A model generated the notes under the pieces. That model was not told where the DNA came from. It saw nothing but the letters and a program-made list of their open reading frames with translations, and did no database searches. From positions 186,001 through 250,000 of the forward strand of contig VXAZ01008140.1 in assembly GCA_013399875.1 (NCBI GenBank): a stretch of DNA of 64,000 bases, read 5' to 3'. The stretch comes from Gymnorhina tibicen. Lineage: Eukaryota > Chordata > Aves > Passeriformes > Artamidae. This document shows positions 23,405-35,200 of the stretch, one piece after another; the first letter of the stretch is position 1; the number at the start of each line of letters is the position of its first letter. The position numbers and the translations under genes were made by a program.

Positions 23405-26400
23405 CTAAGAAGAGGAGGCAAACATGAATGTTAGTTATTGAGGCTCCCTGGTGTAGACAGTCAGTTACAAACCGCTCCCCTTGCACCCTGTGCAGCACTT
23501 TGGAAAGCAGTGGGATACAGGGACATGTGGGACGACCAGCCTGCCTGTCCTCATCCAAACCATTCCTGCCACACCAGCACAGCTTGACAAGGCCAAAACC
23601 CCTGATTCATAAACCTCACTGCAGTGACTATAGTAAAAAATGGATTGTTAATCTGAATTACTTAGTGCTATCTACTAACAGGATCATTTGAACTGCACCC
23701 CCTTCTCTCAGGATAGCTGGACAGCACAAAGCCTGTGGGAGCCTGTGCAGATGCTTAATGGAGCTGATCGGAGATGCCTGGTGAATTCACTCCCTTTCAG
23801 CTTGCCAGAGGAACAAATGCTTCCAAACTCATTACAGTCCACACCCCAGAGCTGTGAAAGGCCATGTTTACTACATGAAAAAGTCACCACAAAAGACGAC
23901 TTCATCTCATTGTATCCGATACAAGTTTGGAAGACTTCAGACAATTATAGAGAAAGGAGTGGAGGTACTGAGCCAGAGCCAGAACATGGTGGTGTGACAC
24001 GTTCTCTCTCACTCTTGGACAAATCCTGTGCTCCTCTAAGCCACCACAGTTCCCTGCTATGACCAAATCCCAAAGCAGCTTTCTCTTCCCTGGGAGTCAA
24101 AATAAAAGTGCTTTATCCCCTTCTCTGGCTCGCCAAAAATACAAAGGAGAACATGGGCATGTTCTAGAATACCCGAGAGCTGAAGAGACAGGGATGAAGC
24201 AGAAAGGGAGAGGATACTCTCTTTTCCTGCCTGCTTCCCTGTATACTACAAACACTGGTTATCTGGAAAAAGCAAATCTGAGGGAAGTGGAATGCAACAG
24301 CCAATGGCAACACACTTATCTGGAAACCCATCGGCAAAAATGAAAACTGAAATGATCACAGCAGACAGAACAGGAAAACTATACTGGGCAACTCTGTCAT
24401 CCAAGACCTCCCTTGACTTTTGAGGGTTTACAACTCCTGGTGAACAGAAAAGGTAAAAAGTTACTTTGTAAAATCTAAGGTGAGAGATGGGAGACCCATT
24501 TAAGTCAATCAAAATTTTGCCACTGACCTCAGAGCCATCACTTCAGCTCTTCTGTACCAATTCTCTACAGCACGAAGGACTGAACCAACATGAGCTGTTG
24601 CTTGCTTGGATTCAACACTTCTATTTTGTGGGAATCACTGCGAATAGGAAAGTTGTCTGCCTTTCTCCAGCTAGGCACTACATCCCTGAGGCTTGTGCAC
24701 ATGCCAAGTAGCTGTGGTAAGCAACCACTGGAAACAGCCTTCTGCCATCTAGAGACAAAGATGTCAAATATAACAAGAAGGCAGGGGGGCTACAATTTTC
24801 TTTAATGAAAAAAAGGGGGGAAATAACTCTGCTACATGCTGAATCAATCAGATCAGAAGAGAGAGATGTGCAGGGAAAACTCATTGCTCAGGCAAGACAA
24901 AAAACCAAGAAAATTGCCAGACTATTTTGCTGTTTACAGTCATACGGCTTGCCAAGGAAAATATGAGCGTGCATAGACTGATACTGTACTTACGCTGCTG
25001 CAGATTTCAGTCACAGCCTTCAGCATTCCCCCAGCTGCATCCTTCCTTCCTCAGAGGGCAGAGCTGGGCATGGAGTGACCCATGGATGCCACAGAGCAGC
25101 AGTCTGGCCCTGCAACTGCTGAGGTGTCTGCTATGGAGCTGAGCTCTTGCCAACATGGGGAGATTTTACAGCTTTGAATGGTACAATGAAAACAATATTG
25201 CTACAGCAGCATAGTATCAGCTAGGGGAATGCTTGCTCCAGGCTAAACCACCATTTTCTGAATTTGGTTTAAAACTGTTGCAATGTGACATAAACGATGT
25301 GCTCCTGTGCCAGAATAAAAGAACCCAGATAAGGAACTATTTAAATGCATATGTTTCACACATGTGTTTCCCGTCTTTTTATGTCTCAGTTTCCAGTATT
25401 AACCTTGCTGCTTAAAGATAGGAAATTTGAGGCACTTGATGATAGACTTTTACTAACTTCTACACAGGTTTCCCAGCACTAGATCTCCAAATACCTAGAA
25501 AACCAGATTATTCCTGTGTTTGGAAGGCAGAGCTGAGCACTGGAGGCCACTTGGCCAATACTGCCCAGCAACCAAGAGATTCAGCAATAAAACCTGTTCA
25601 CAGAACGCTGCGACTGCCCAGAGAGCTTGGGGTTCTGCCCATCCTCAAGATGGGATGGAAAAAGGTCAAAGTGAGAGGAAGATGAGAAGAAAAGCAGAAC
25701 GGGCCCAGCACAACACTCGGCACTGAAGCCCCATCCTTGCCAACACCTGATTGTCCTTAACACACCATCTGCACTACTGGCACCAGCAACCCCCAGCCCC
25801 AGCTCACCCATTGCTGGGGTGGTGGGTGGTCCCCTGGTACTGTTTGGCTCAAGCTGTAAAACAAACCCAGAGGAGGAGACAAATGGAAAGAGCAGCTTCA
25901 ATTCAACTAACCGCAGGCATCCTAACCCAGCAGTCGAGCTTAGCACACAAGTATTAACAGGTTTTGCACATTAAATGAGGCTAAGGCTGGTGGCTGTAGC
26001 ATGGAGCAGGATAATTCAGCATCCATACAGTCTCCAAAGACCCAAACCAGGTTGTGAAAGCTATCCCAGCACAGCTCTTGCACAGCAGGAAATAATCAAT
26101 CTTCTAAGCCCCTAATGAAAAAGAAAGCACTTTGTTTCCATGGGGTAAGTAGTAGCAGTTTAACCACAATAACAGTTCCAGTGACCAGTGTTCTAATTTA
26201 TTGGATCCCACATCTGTAAAAGCTATTTTTTTGGTGCCTCTCCTGCCTGAGCCTAAAGGAGCGGGATGTTCCCCAGGAACAGAACTAGCATTATTCAACT
26301 AAAACAAGCAGCCTACAAGTTACAAACAGACTTTGTTATCCCACTGGTTTCATTCCCCTAAGCAGTGATACCTCTGCTCTCCCATGCACTGCTCCAACAG

Positions 26401-29400
26401 CCTGAGGAGCCCAAATTGAGGGGGAACACATGGGGCAGGAAGCTCATTTTATAGTGCTGGTAGACAGGTGGGTCACAACTGGCAGCCCACTACAGGAGAC
26501 TTTTGAAAGAGATTAGAGTCCAGTAGATTCAGAGTCTTCTGTGAGTGCAGAAGGGGTTTTGGTACAGAAAATCCATCATTTTTCAGGGTGCTGTTTTTTC
26601 AGAAAACCTAGTCCCTGGAAATTATGCTTAAGAATTGCGACAGCAAAGGAAAACACCCCAGTGAAAAATACAGAGCCATGCATCCTGCCTGCTCTGTGGG
26701 AGAGATGGCATGTACAAGGAAGGACCAGGACAGGGAAGAGAATGGCAAATGGCAGCAGCAGAACTAGGAAGAAAATGCTCGACTAACAAGTTGTGCTGGC
26801 CAAGAGCCGGCGGGGTGCTCCTCTGCAGTACTCCAGTCAGGTATGACAAAACTTTTGGCTTTATCTCACAGCTGGGAAATTCAGAGAGGAGGTGGGGGAA
26901 AATGTCCAGCTGAATGGATTTCACATTGTCTGAAGGAGAAGTTCAATGAAAGAAGCAAGATGATGCTTGGGGAAGAGTTGGAGAGAGAGCACACAAGCAG
27001 ATGCTTTGGACTAATAAGATCTGGGTGCTCCTGTGCTCTCCTGTCCCCAACCCAACCACAACCCAACCTAATTTGTCCTCTGTGAACAGAGATACAGAGA
27101 GATAGAAACCGATTTATCCCAGGTTACACTGAGAAGTCTGAAGCCGAAGCAGTAACAAAGTCTCTTATCTCTGAGATGTTCCAATAGTGCCTTAATTCCT
27201 TTTCATGCCCACTCCCTGCAAAGGGCATCCTTCCATACACCAGGAGACTCCCGCTGAGAACAAGCAGACCTAGACAGACACTGGAACTAGCTCCTCCTGC
27301 ATCAGGGGATTACATCCCCCTCCACCTCCCCTTCCTTTCTTCCTCTGCTTAAAGCAAACAGAGCAGCCTGCCCTTTCTGCTGGCTGTTGTCAGCCAAAGC
27401 ACTGCTCCTGGTTGGAGCAGACACCACTGCTCCTTGTCTTTTGTCCCTGGAAGCAGCTGTTCCCCAGGAAGCAGGGACTGGTGACACACACAGTGTCCTT
27501 TGCTCCGCCAAAATCCTTTCAGGTGTTCACGTGTGGGTGGGTGTGTTGTATGTATACAACATCTGATTCAGTTTAAAGCACTTTCCCTGAAGGAGTAAGG
27601 GAGGCAGTCTGGCAGCTGCTGCTCCAAAGAATCCTGGCAGGTCTTCACGCCAACAGAATCGTTCTCCAAAAATAGGATTTTATTTTCCTGTTGGCTGAAG
27701 GTGAAACTGCTCAAACCAACCAGCCCTCCTGTCTTGTCTGCAAAAGACTCTATTTGCCAGTTGGCTCCAGCCAGGTGAATCACTGCCCAGGAGCCTCCCC
27801 AGGGATGGAACTTGCAAGTCAAAAAATTTAAGTAAGGAAAAAGAAAAAAAAAGGGTGGAGGAGAAGCAGGGCTGAGGGTGAGAGAAAGCATTCACTGGAA
27901 AAAAAGAAGGAGAATAAAACAAACAAGTGTAGCTTATGTTGGCAGCTCACACCTCTGAGAGAATTCCTGGTGTGGACAGCAGACTGAGCCCCTCCACAGG
28001 TGAGCCGGGGGTGGCTCAGCCCCAGCAGGAGTCACCCCAAAGAGAGCCTGGCAGACCCTGTGCTCCTGCTGTGCCTCCTACCAGCTGTAACTCAACAGCT
28101 ACAAAGGGACCTCTGCCTTCCCCTGGGTCTAGGCAGTTTTCATCCCTGCAAAGAGGGAGATGCCATCACCGGCTGGGTATGGATTGAGGGTCCTGCTGCA
28201 GCTCTGCTCCTCTGCCACTGGAAAGGAAGCTTTGCTCTCTCCCCTGGGAGACTTCACAGCTCTGTGTCACCTCTTGGGACAAAGATTTCAGGGCATTTCT
28301 AAACATAACTATCCCTCCAGCTGTGGGAGCACAGCAGGAGCAACACAACAAAAATTTCCTGAAGCCCCTCCAGCCAAACATCACTCAAGTGAAATGCCAG
28401 CCCCTCCACACTCCTGCTCTATTCCTTTTCCACTGGTACAGGATCTTTTCCCAATCTGCAGAGCTCTAACCAAGTTACTATTGCACAAACACATTGGCCT
28501 AATGCCAGAGACCACTGAGCCTGCCACTGCTCCTCCTTATCTATGGCAAACATTTCCAAATCAAGTAGCCTCCTATTCAAGTCAGCAGCTTTAGGGGTCA
28601 AAATGTTTTCAGACTCAGGTGATAGTTGCATTATTTTCTCCTTATAATTTCTAACAAGAATAATTTTTCTGTTTTGATTTATGAATGAGCTTTTCCCTGA
28701 AAGATTAAAGATACCTGGCAGACCTTGGTTCAGTTCCTCATGAGATTTTTGAATTATGATGGACAAGTCTCTTAGGAACATTCTTGGAAAAAAAAACAAA
28801 TATCTTTGGGATTGTTTCTTTTCTTTCAGTGGAAGTTACAGCTCTTGGAGCCTTTCAAACCCTTTTCCCTGTGTTTTCAGTACTTTGTTTTGCCCATTCT
28901 TAAAAAAATGAAATACATACTGATATTGTCCACCTCGCCAGGTTATTTGGATGGTGTAATCATGGACATAGGAACATGTGAGAATTAATCATGCAAGCAC
29001 CTCACCACAGAGATTTGGGAAACTCCAGACATGAGGAACACAGCTCAAGCCAAAAAGAGATGGTGACATTTGCTCTGGGATCATGCCTGCATTTCAGAGT
29101 GGTGAACCAGGCCCAGAGGGGTGGAGAGACCAGACCAGCTGCCCAGCTTCAGTGTCCAACTTCAGCATTAAAAAAAGTCACTGATTGCTCAAACTACATC
29201 TATTTTAAAAATCTAGGTTAACAAAGCAAAAAAAATAGCAAAGAATTTACTTAAATGTCTAACAGGAAACATCTGATCCATGGGCTAAAACTCTCTCATT
29301 AAAAGAGGAGCTTTGTTCATGGCTAGTTTTCAGGACCTCCACCGGACTTTTCATGCAAACAGAATGATTAAAAGCATATTATATTTTTAAATTAATCAGT

Positions 29401-32400
29401 TCCTGAAAACGTCACCAAACATTTTGGTGCTGTGCTGGGGTACTGGCACAAAACGGAGCTACCCAAGTTCTGTCCATTAGTTCCTACAGACCATTTGTGC
29501 TCTTTCCTGTAGCTCATCTTGTGGATTTACCTGTACACACAGGTCTTCAGCCCACACATTTCTTCACTGGCTTTAGCTGGCCACATCTGAGAGTACTATG
29601 AAATACTGTTACCAGTTTCCCAAATCTCAGCTCATGTGGTGCAGGAGACTCTTGGCTCATTCCAAATGCAAGGAAGGGTCTCAGCTGCATCCAAAGCAGA
29701 GAAAAGATTGGAGCAAGAGAGGAGCTGTTTATCATCTCAGTCCCTACAGAGAGAAGAGCAGCATTTATTTTGTCAGTGATCTGTGGTTATGCCAGCCTTT
29801 CCAGACACATGGCAGAGCATGTCTCCCTACTGTTTGCATGGACAACAGCTGAGCCTGTGTACCTTGGCAAAGCCCCACGCTCTGACATTCAGGATTGATC
29901 TATCTCAGCCATCCATCAAAAGGGTGGGGGAGGCTACAAAACAAAACCTTCCTGACCCAGAGGCAGCCCTGCTTTTGGCTATCCAGAGTCTCCCATGAGG
30001 AAATTGATGCCTTTTCATATGATGCAAGAGCCTACTCATGCTGGTGGGGAGGGCAGGAGTATCACATGCCCTTCTGACAGCTTATCAGATGAAGAAAAAA
30101 CCAATATATTGCAACTTGGTGTTCACTGGAAGCAGGAGTTAATGCATGATAAGTAAACGCAGAAGAAGACAGCACACAGAAGACACAGCCTGGTGAGAAG
30201 GTGCTACTGTGTCACAAGCTGAGAGCTGGAGAGGGCAATCCTGCCTGTGGTCAGCTCCTGGGAAGTGGACGCCAGCTCCAGCACCCTGGCATTGTACTGG
30301 TGCTCCCAGCGAACATTGAGGCTGGTTCCGGTGGCTGCCAGGTCACTGCTGGCTCTCACAGCCTCCATGCTGTGGGTGATAGGGGAGGGACACTGCTGGA
30401 CTCACTCACATGCCGATCCCTATTGCTTCAAATCCATGTGCCATTTTATGGCACCTCTTCCTTGACACATGAGCTGTAATCCTTGGCATTTCCACACTGA
30501 GATCAAAGGAGGGCTCTCCAAGGACAGTGTGTCATCCCTGGTTTGCACAGAGCCGGAAGAGCCAAGCAGCTTGTGTGACACTGCATGCCATGGAGAGAAA
30601 CCAGAACAATGAGCACAGAGACAGGCAGGGAAGCGGAGATAGCTGCTTGTGGTGCTAATGGCTTGCTCGTGCTGCTGTTACTAAATCCTTCCAGCCCTGG
30701 GGATGGTCTGATCCTGTGCTGTTTTGTGGACCCTTTGGGCCAGGGCTTTTCTTTCACGAGGTGTTTGCATGGTATCTGACACAGTGAAGCTCCGAGCACA
30801 GGACCAGCCAGCACCGCCAGGTTCTTAGAAAAATATAAGGAAACCTCAGTTGTGTTTCACTGACTTGTGAATAGACCTCAGATGAACTTCAAAATTACTA
30901 AGTATGTCTTTCAATTAAATTTTGCTCCTTCTTTTCTATCTCTTTTAAAAGAATACTACTAACAAAACAGATTGTAAGCAAAAAATCATAGATATAAAAT
31001 AGCTCAGCTGGTGCAGTACTGACACTCTATGTGAAAAAGAGAGATATAAGCACACATCAAAACCAAAGATGGACCAAAAAAGAGCTCAAAGCTCTTTGGA
31101 TATATTTCCTGAAAATTTGCCTTAAAGTCTTTTCCTCTAGCAGGGCTTAAGAACTTCTGAAAATATTCCACTCTATTTGAAGTTTAATACAATCTGCAGT
31201 GCAGACACTCCTGATTGTGGCTACCCATCTCCCACAGCATAAGAACAGCTTGGTGTTCCTTGAGCTAGTTCTATCTCCTACTCTTCCTATGAGTCATTTC
31301 CTACAGCGGCAGCACAGCTCCTTCCTAAAGATGAACCAGGACTGACACATTGCCTCTGCATGGCAAGACAGGGTATGAACAGCTTCTCTCACTCCTTCCC
31401 CCAGCACCCCTGATGGGGTCTTGTTTTTATATTTTTTTTCCCAGCTGCTCAACTGAACACCATAAAAATCCACAAAAAATACCGTAAAAAGACAATTTTT
31501 TTCAGCCACTGCACTGGCAAGACTGAAGGTTTCAGCAAGCAGTCACATCAGCTCCAGCCCCCCAGCCCACCTCTAAAACAGGCAGATCCAGAGACGTACA
31601 GACTCATGTTATTTCAGCCTCCTTTGTGCACTGGACTCCAATCATAACTCTCCCCCCAGACCACCCCCAGCCCTCTCCTTCTCCAGGGCCCATCTGTTGG
31701 GATGCACTGGCTTCCCACATTACTGATGTCAGGCAGGGAGAGCCCAGCAGGAGGTGGAGTCAGCTGTTTCCACGACAGACTCACCATGTCCCTCACAGCT
31801 CTGCAAAACTTAACTTCCCTGGAAGGATTTCAAGATCTGACTCATGTCCAGTTCCTCTATTTTAATCATTCCCTCTTACATCATTCTCAGAGGCCCACAG
31901 TGTCACATGCAACCTCCCCCAGCCCCCTGCTCCTTCTCAGCTGAGCACTGATCCACTGCCAGCTCTCATCCCAAACAAAGCTAGGGACAGAAATATGTGT
32001 GATACCAATTCTCTCCCTCCTCTCTAGAGCATTCACCAGCTTTGATGGCAGCTAATAAGAGCTTCCAAGAGCTCCCCCTTGCAATGACAACTCTGAGATA
32101 GCACAGGAACAGCAGCCATGCCAGTAAACCTAAAGGTGCGAAGATGGGAGAGACCAGAGAAATCCCAGAAGGCTCACGAAAATCCCAAAGCAGCTGGGAG
32201 GCAGCACTGGCCAGGAGGTAGGTGTTGGGAAGAGAATTAGGTCAGCTGGTCAGCTTTCCATTTCTCCCAGAGAATTCCTGAATAACTGTGGGTGTCACTT
32301 AATCTTTCTGTGCTCAGAAGTACAAACCATCAGCATCAGTCCATTCAAGATTTCTTATTAAACCTGATATCACAAAACAGGAATGGGGCCAAAACTCTCT

Positions 32401-33889
32401 GAAGGAGCCAAGCAGAACAAAGGTGCTCATGCGTAGCCATTTAATCCCTTCCCTATATCCCAGTCTAAATGCCTCCAGGGCTGAGAGATTCCCCACTGAT
32501 CTCAGGGGAGCCCCTTGCTTGTAGCAATGACTGCCAGACCGAAACCCTTGCCTGGAAGATTACAAATCCTGGCCAACCAACAGCTGGAAGGCTTTGAGCC
32601 TGCAGTGTGCTCTGTGCAGAGAGAGCAGAGAGCAGAGCCCCTGCACCTAACGACAGCTGCTGTGTTTGTTTTGCCCTGGCCAGTGAGTCATGGTTACACC
32701 ACAGGCTCTGCACTTATTCAGTATGGGGGTTTCTGGTGCAACCAGCAGCTTGCAAAAGATCTGGTATAGATTTCCAGTACCCCTCCAAAAAATCTGCTTG
32801 ACTGCTCCCTATCCCAGGCAGAGAAGGACAGGCAGGATGGATGTGGCACTGCTGAGGTGTTTGCACAGCTTTCGCAGTGAGAACATCAGCAAGGGGTGGG
32901 CGTGGGACTCCTGGGATGGACATGCTCCAGGCGAGGGGGGCAAGGGGAAAGCACTGGATTTTTCCATGTGTGGGTAAGTGGACATTTTGCAAGAAGCCTG
33001 TGAGTGCAATGATGTCCAGAGGTCAAAGGAAACTCAGGCTAACATGAAGGACAAGGTGCAAAGGCAATGAGACACAACAGAGCTCCAGCATGTCTGAGCT
33101 CTCTGCTGATTCCTGGAGCAAAAAGCTTTATCCAGCTTCCTAAAGGAGGCATACAGAACTGCTTGGAAGACGGTTGATGGAGTAAAGTCTTTCCTCTCTG
33201 TCCTTCCCCTGTTTCCTCTACTCATTTCAGTATTTTTCCCACTTGCTCTTGCTTTTTGCTACAGTCAGCACAGCCCTCCTTGTTCTTCTACACAGCTCTC
33301 ACAGTTGTTTTCAGCCCTACCTGCAGGAACCTCTTCCTCCTGGCCAAGCTCTCACATCTACCTGGTCTCCTTGCTCCTCAAACACATCTTCCCCGATCTG
33401 TTACATCACCAGGACAAAAAGGTTTCTATACAAAACCACACTTGCATTACACAAACCAGGATGGGACAAGGGTTGGAGAGGGTCACAGCAAGAAAAGGAT
33501 AATGTGATGGAACTGGTGGGAGTGCAAAGCAGGAGATGGAACAGAACCAGTACAGATACCTGGGACGCTGCAATCATGGTTGGAAATTAAAAAGTGCATC
33601 CAGGGAAACAACTGGCCAGAGGCAGGACAGGAGGGAAGATGTTGTAGAAGAAAATCTGAGAAGTGTAAGATCCAAGGCAGCATGGAAAAAGAGCGCTAAT
33701 GCCTGTGCATTGAGCAGAGCACAGAAGAAAGGAAGAGAGCAATATCTCTATCTTTGGTTTTTTTCCTGCTTGAGAAGACAGACATGGAAAGGCTTGTTTG
33801 AAGATACAAAGGGACCCAGCCAAAAGCCAAATGTCATGTTTCCAGTTTCATTCAACAACGACTGCATAATAGATGAGGAAAAACTTTAC
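23405..33889 (-). other. Longest intron in window (10.5 kb), no exon seen
   Basis: No Gly-X-Y block with splice signals was found, and the peptides on either side are consecutive in my recollection of the human protein, so the gap is a real intron. A degenerate SINE-like relic is possible at about 27085-27160, and another at about 32285-32325. Many plus and minus reading frames of 60-140 codons exist, none recognisable. Confidence 0.65.
27085..27160 (+). mobile_element. Possible ancient MIR/L3-like relic
   Basis: The string with 'agatacagagagatagaaac' followed by 'cccaggttacactgagaagtc' resembles the 'gaaactgaggcacagagaggttaa...cccaaggtcacac' core shared by MIR-type SINEs and L3 LINE tails. 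The match is short and degenerate and rests on eye recognition only. Confidence 0.3.
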
Positions 33890-33934
33890 CGGCCTACCCA
33901 TCTTGCCCCTCTTCCCAGGAACTCCAGGGATCCC
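33890..33934 (-). CDS. COL27A1: COL27A1 collagen exon 9 of 21 in window (45 bp)
   Basis: Encodes GIPGVPGKRGKMGRP, five perfect triplets with a strongly basic KR-K-R cluster. The acceptor is ttttccatgcag, the donor CCG|gtaaag (A at +5, moderately weak). GKRGKMG is recalled from human COL27A1. The basic cluster could bind heparan sulphate or acidic partners, which is inference only. Confidence 0.92.
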
Positions 33935-35146
33935 CTGCATGGAAAAAAACAGAGACAAAAAAAAAAGTTCTGGTTGAGAAATCAAACAGCCAACCAACAA
34001 TACAAAACAAAATGAGAAGAGAAAGGAGAATGCAAAACAGGCTAATGACTGCAGCATTGTTTGGGAATCAAAATGTCAGCTACTTGCAGTCAGCTGTGAG
34101 AGCAGAAGACAATTAACCTTCACCCATTAACTACTGCCTCCCGAGGACACACGCAGGCAGCATCCCCAGGCTGGGGCTGTGCTTAGCAGGAGCAGTCATT
34201 AAGCTACTGGTCTGGAACTGAATGAAGGCCACTGCCAGGGCACTTGCTGCAGAACTTCTGTTTATGTTTCTTATTTAGTTATACAAGCATTAAATCAGCA
34301 TCTCCAGAGCGCAGGGCAGGCCCCTCCCAGGCAGGCATACACATGCATGCTCACTCCCACGTGGTCCTGGGGCCTCTCTGGTTTCCGGAGCTTGCATTTG
34401 AGGGAGAAAAGGCTGGAATCAAACAGTGTTCATCTTCCAGTGACCTTTCTTAGGAGCTCTTGTAGTGGGAAGAAGGGGGTCCTTGGATGGGAAGAGATCA
34501 GGCAGGTGGGAGGATGTGGAGATGGAGAGTGGAAAAGCAAGAGATGTCCTGTAAAGCTCTGAACACTTGGGTTGGGGGAAGGCATGATGAAAAGGATGGG
34601 AGGAAGGGAGGACACAGCCACAGCTACCCACTCACAGCCCCATTCTTGACTGCCCGACTCAATGCAACCGGAGATAAAGCCATTTTCAGAAAGCCCAGGA
34701 CTGTCCCTTCCGAGAGCCAGGCTCTTTCCAAACATCTCCAGTCAGACACACAAAATGCTGAGACAGCGTGGCTGGGAGGTTGTTGCTGTGGGAGCAGGGA
34801 ATCTCCATGTGTATTCTCCTCACCCTGCCCCACCTCACTAAGATGAACTGGCAAGGGGGAGAGGGAAGGCAGGTTTTTAAGTGAAGGAGAATATAGAAAA
34901 TCTGCTCTGTAATCAACAGCAAGGTCTGATGGCCTTGCCTGAAGCCCGGGTTCTGCTCAGCTGAACATCAGCATTATACAGGGACACAGGTCTTCATTGA
35001 AGGGTAGGAAGAGACTAAGGAAGGGATAGTTAAGCAATAGTCATGCTTGCCTTCTTCCTCAGGAACTAGGGATAGAGAAGGTTACATTAGGCTCTGAAGT
35101 ACTCCATTCAACCAACACACCAAGGTTTTCTTCACAAAATACTCAC
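33935..35146 (-). other. Intron (1.2 kb)
   Basis: Unique-looking sequence with no repeat or exon recognised. Confidence 0.65.
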
Positions 35147-35200
35147 TCGTTCTCCATCAGCTCCCGGTAGGCCAAACAATCCTGGGAGACCAATATACCC
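35147..35200 (-). CDS. COL27A1: COL27A1 collagen exon 8 of 21 in window (54 bp)
   Basis: Encodes GYIGLPGLFGLPGADGER, six perfect triplets. The acceptor is ttttctttag before GGGTAT, the donor CGA|gtgagt. It is unusually hydrophobic (Tyr, Ile, Leu, Phe), and GYIGLPGLFGLPG is nearly identical to what I recall of the human chain, making it one of the best conserved blocks in the window. Confidence 0.93.

Noticed and set aside
32285..32325. MIR-like phrase (gtcacttaatctttctgtgctcag)
   Set aside because: Single short match of the kind expected occasionally by chance; no flanking element structure.
33536..34015. 159-codon plus-strand reading frame
   Set aside because: Overlaps the antisense of the collagen exon at 33890-33934; the remainder is lysine-rich intron translation without motifs.
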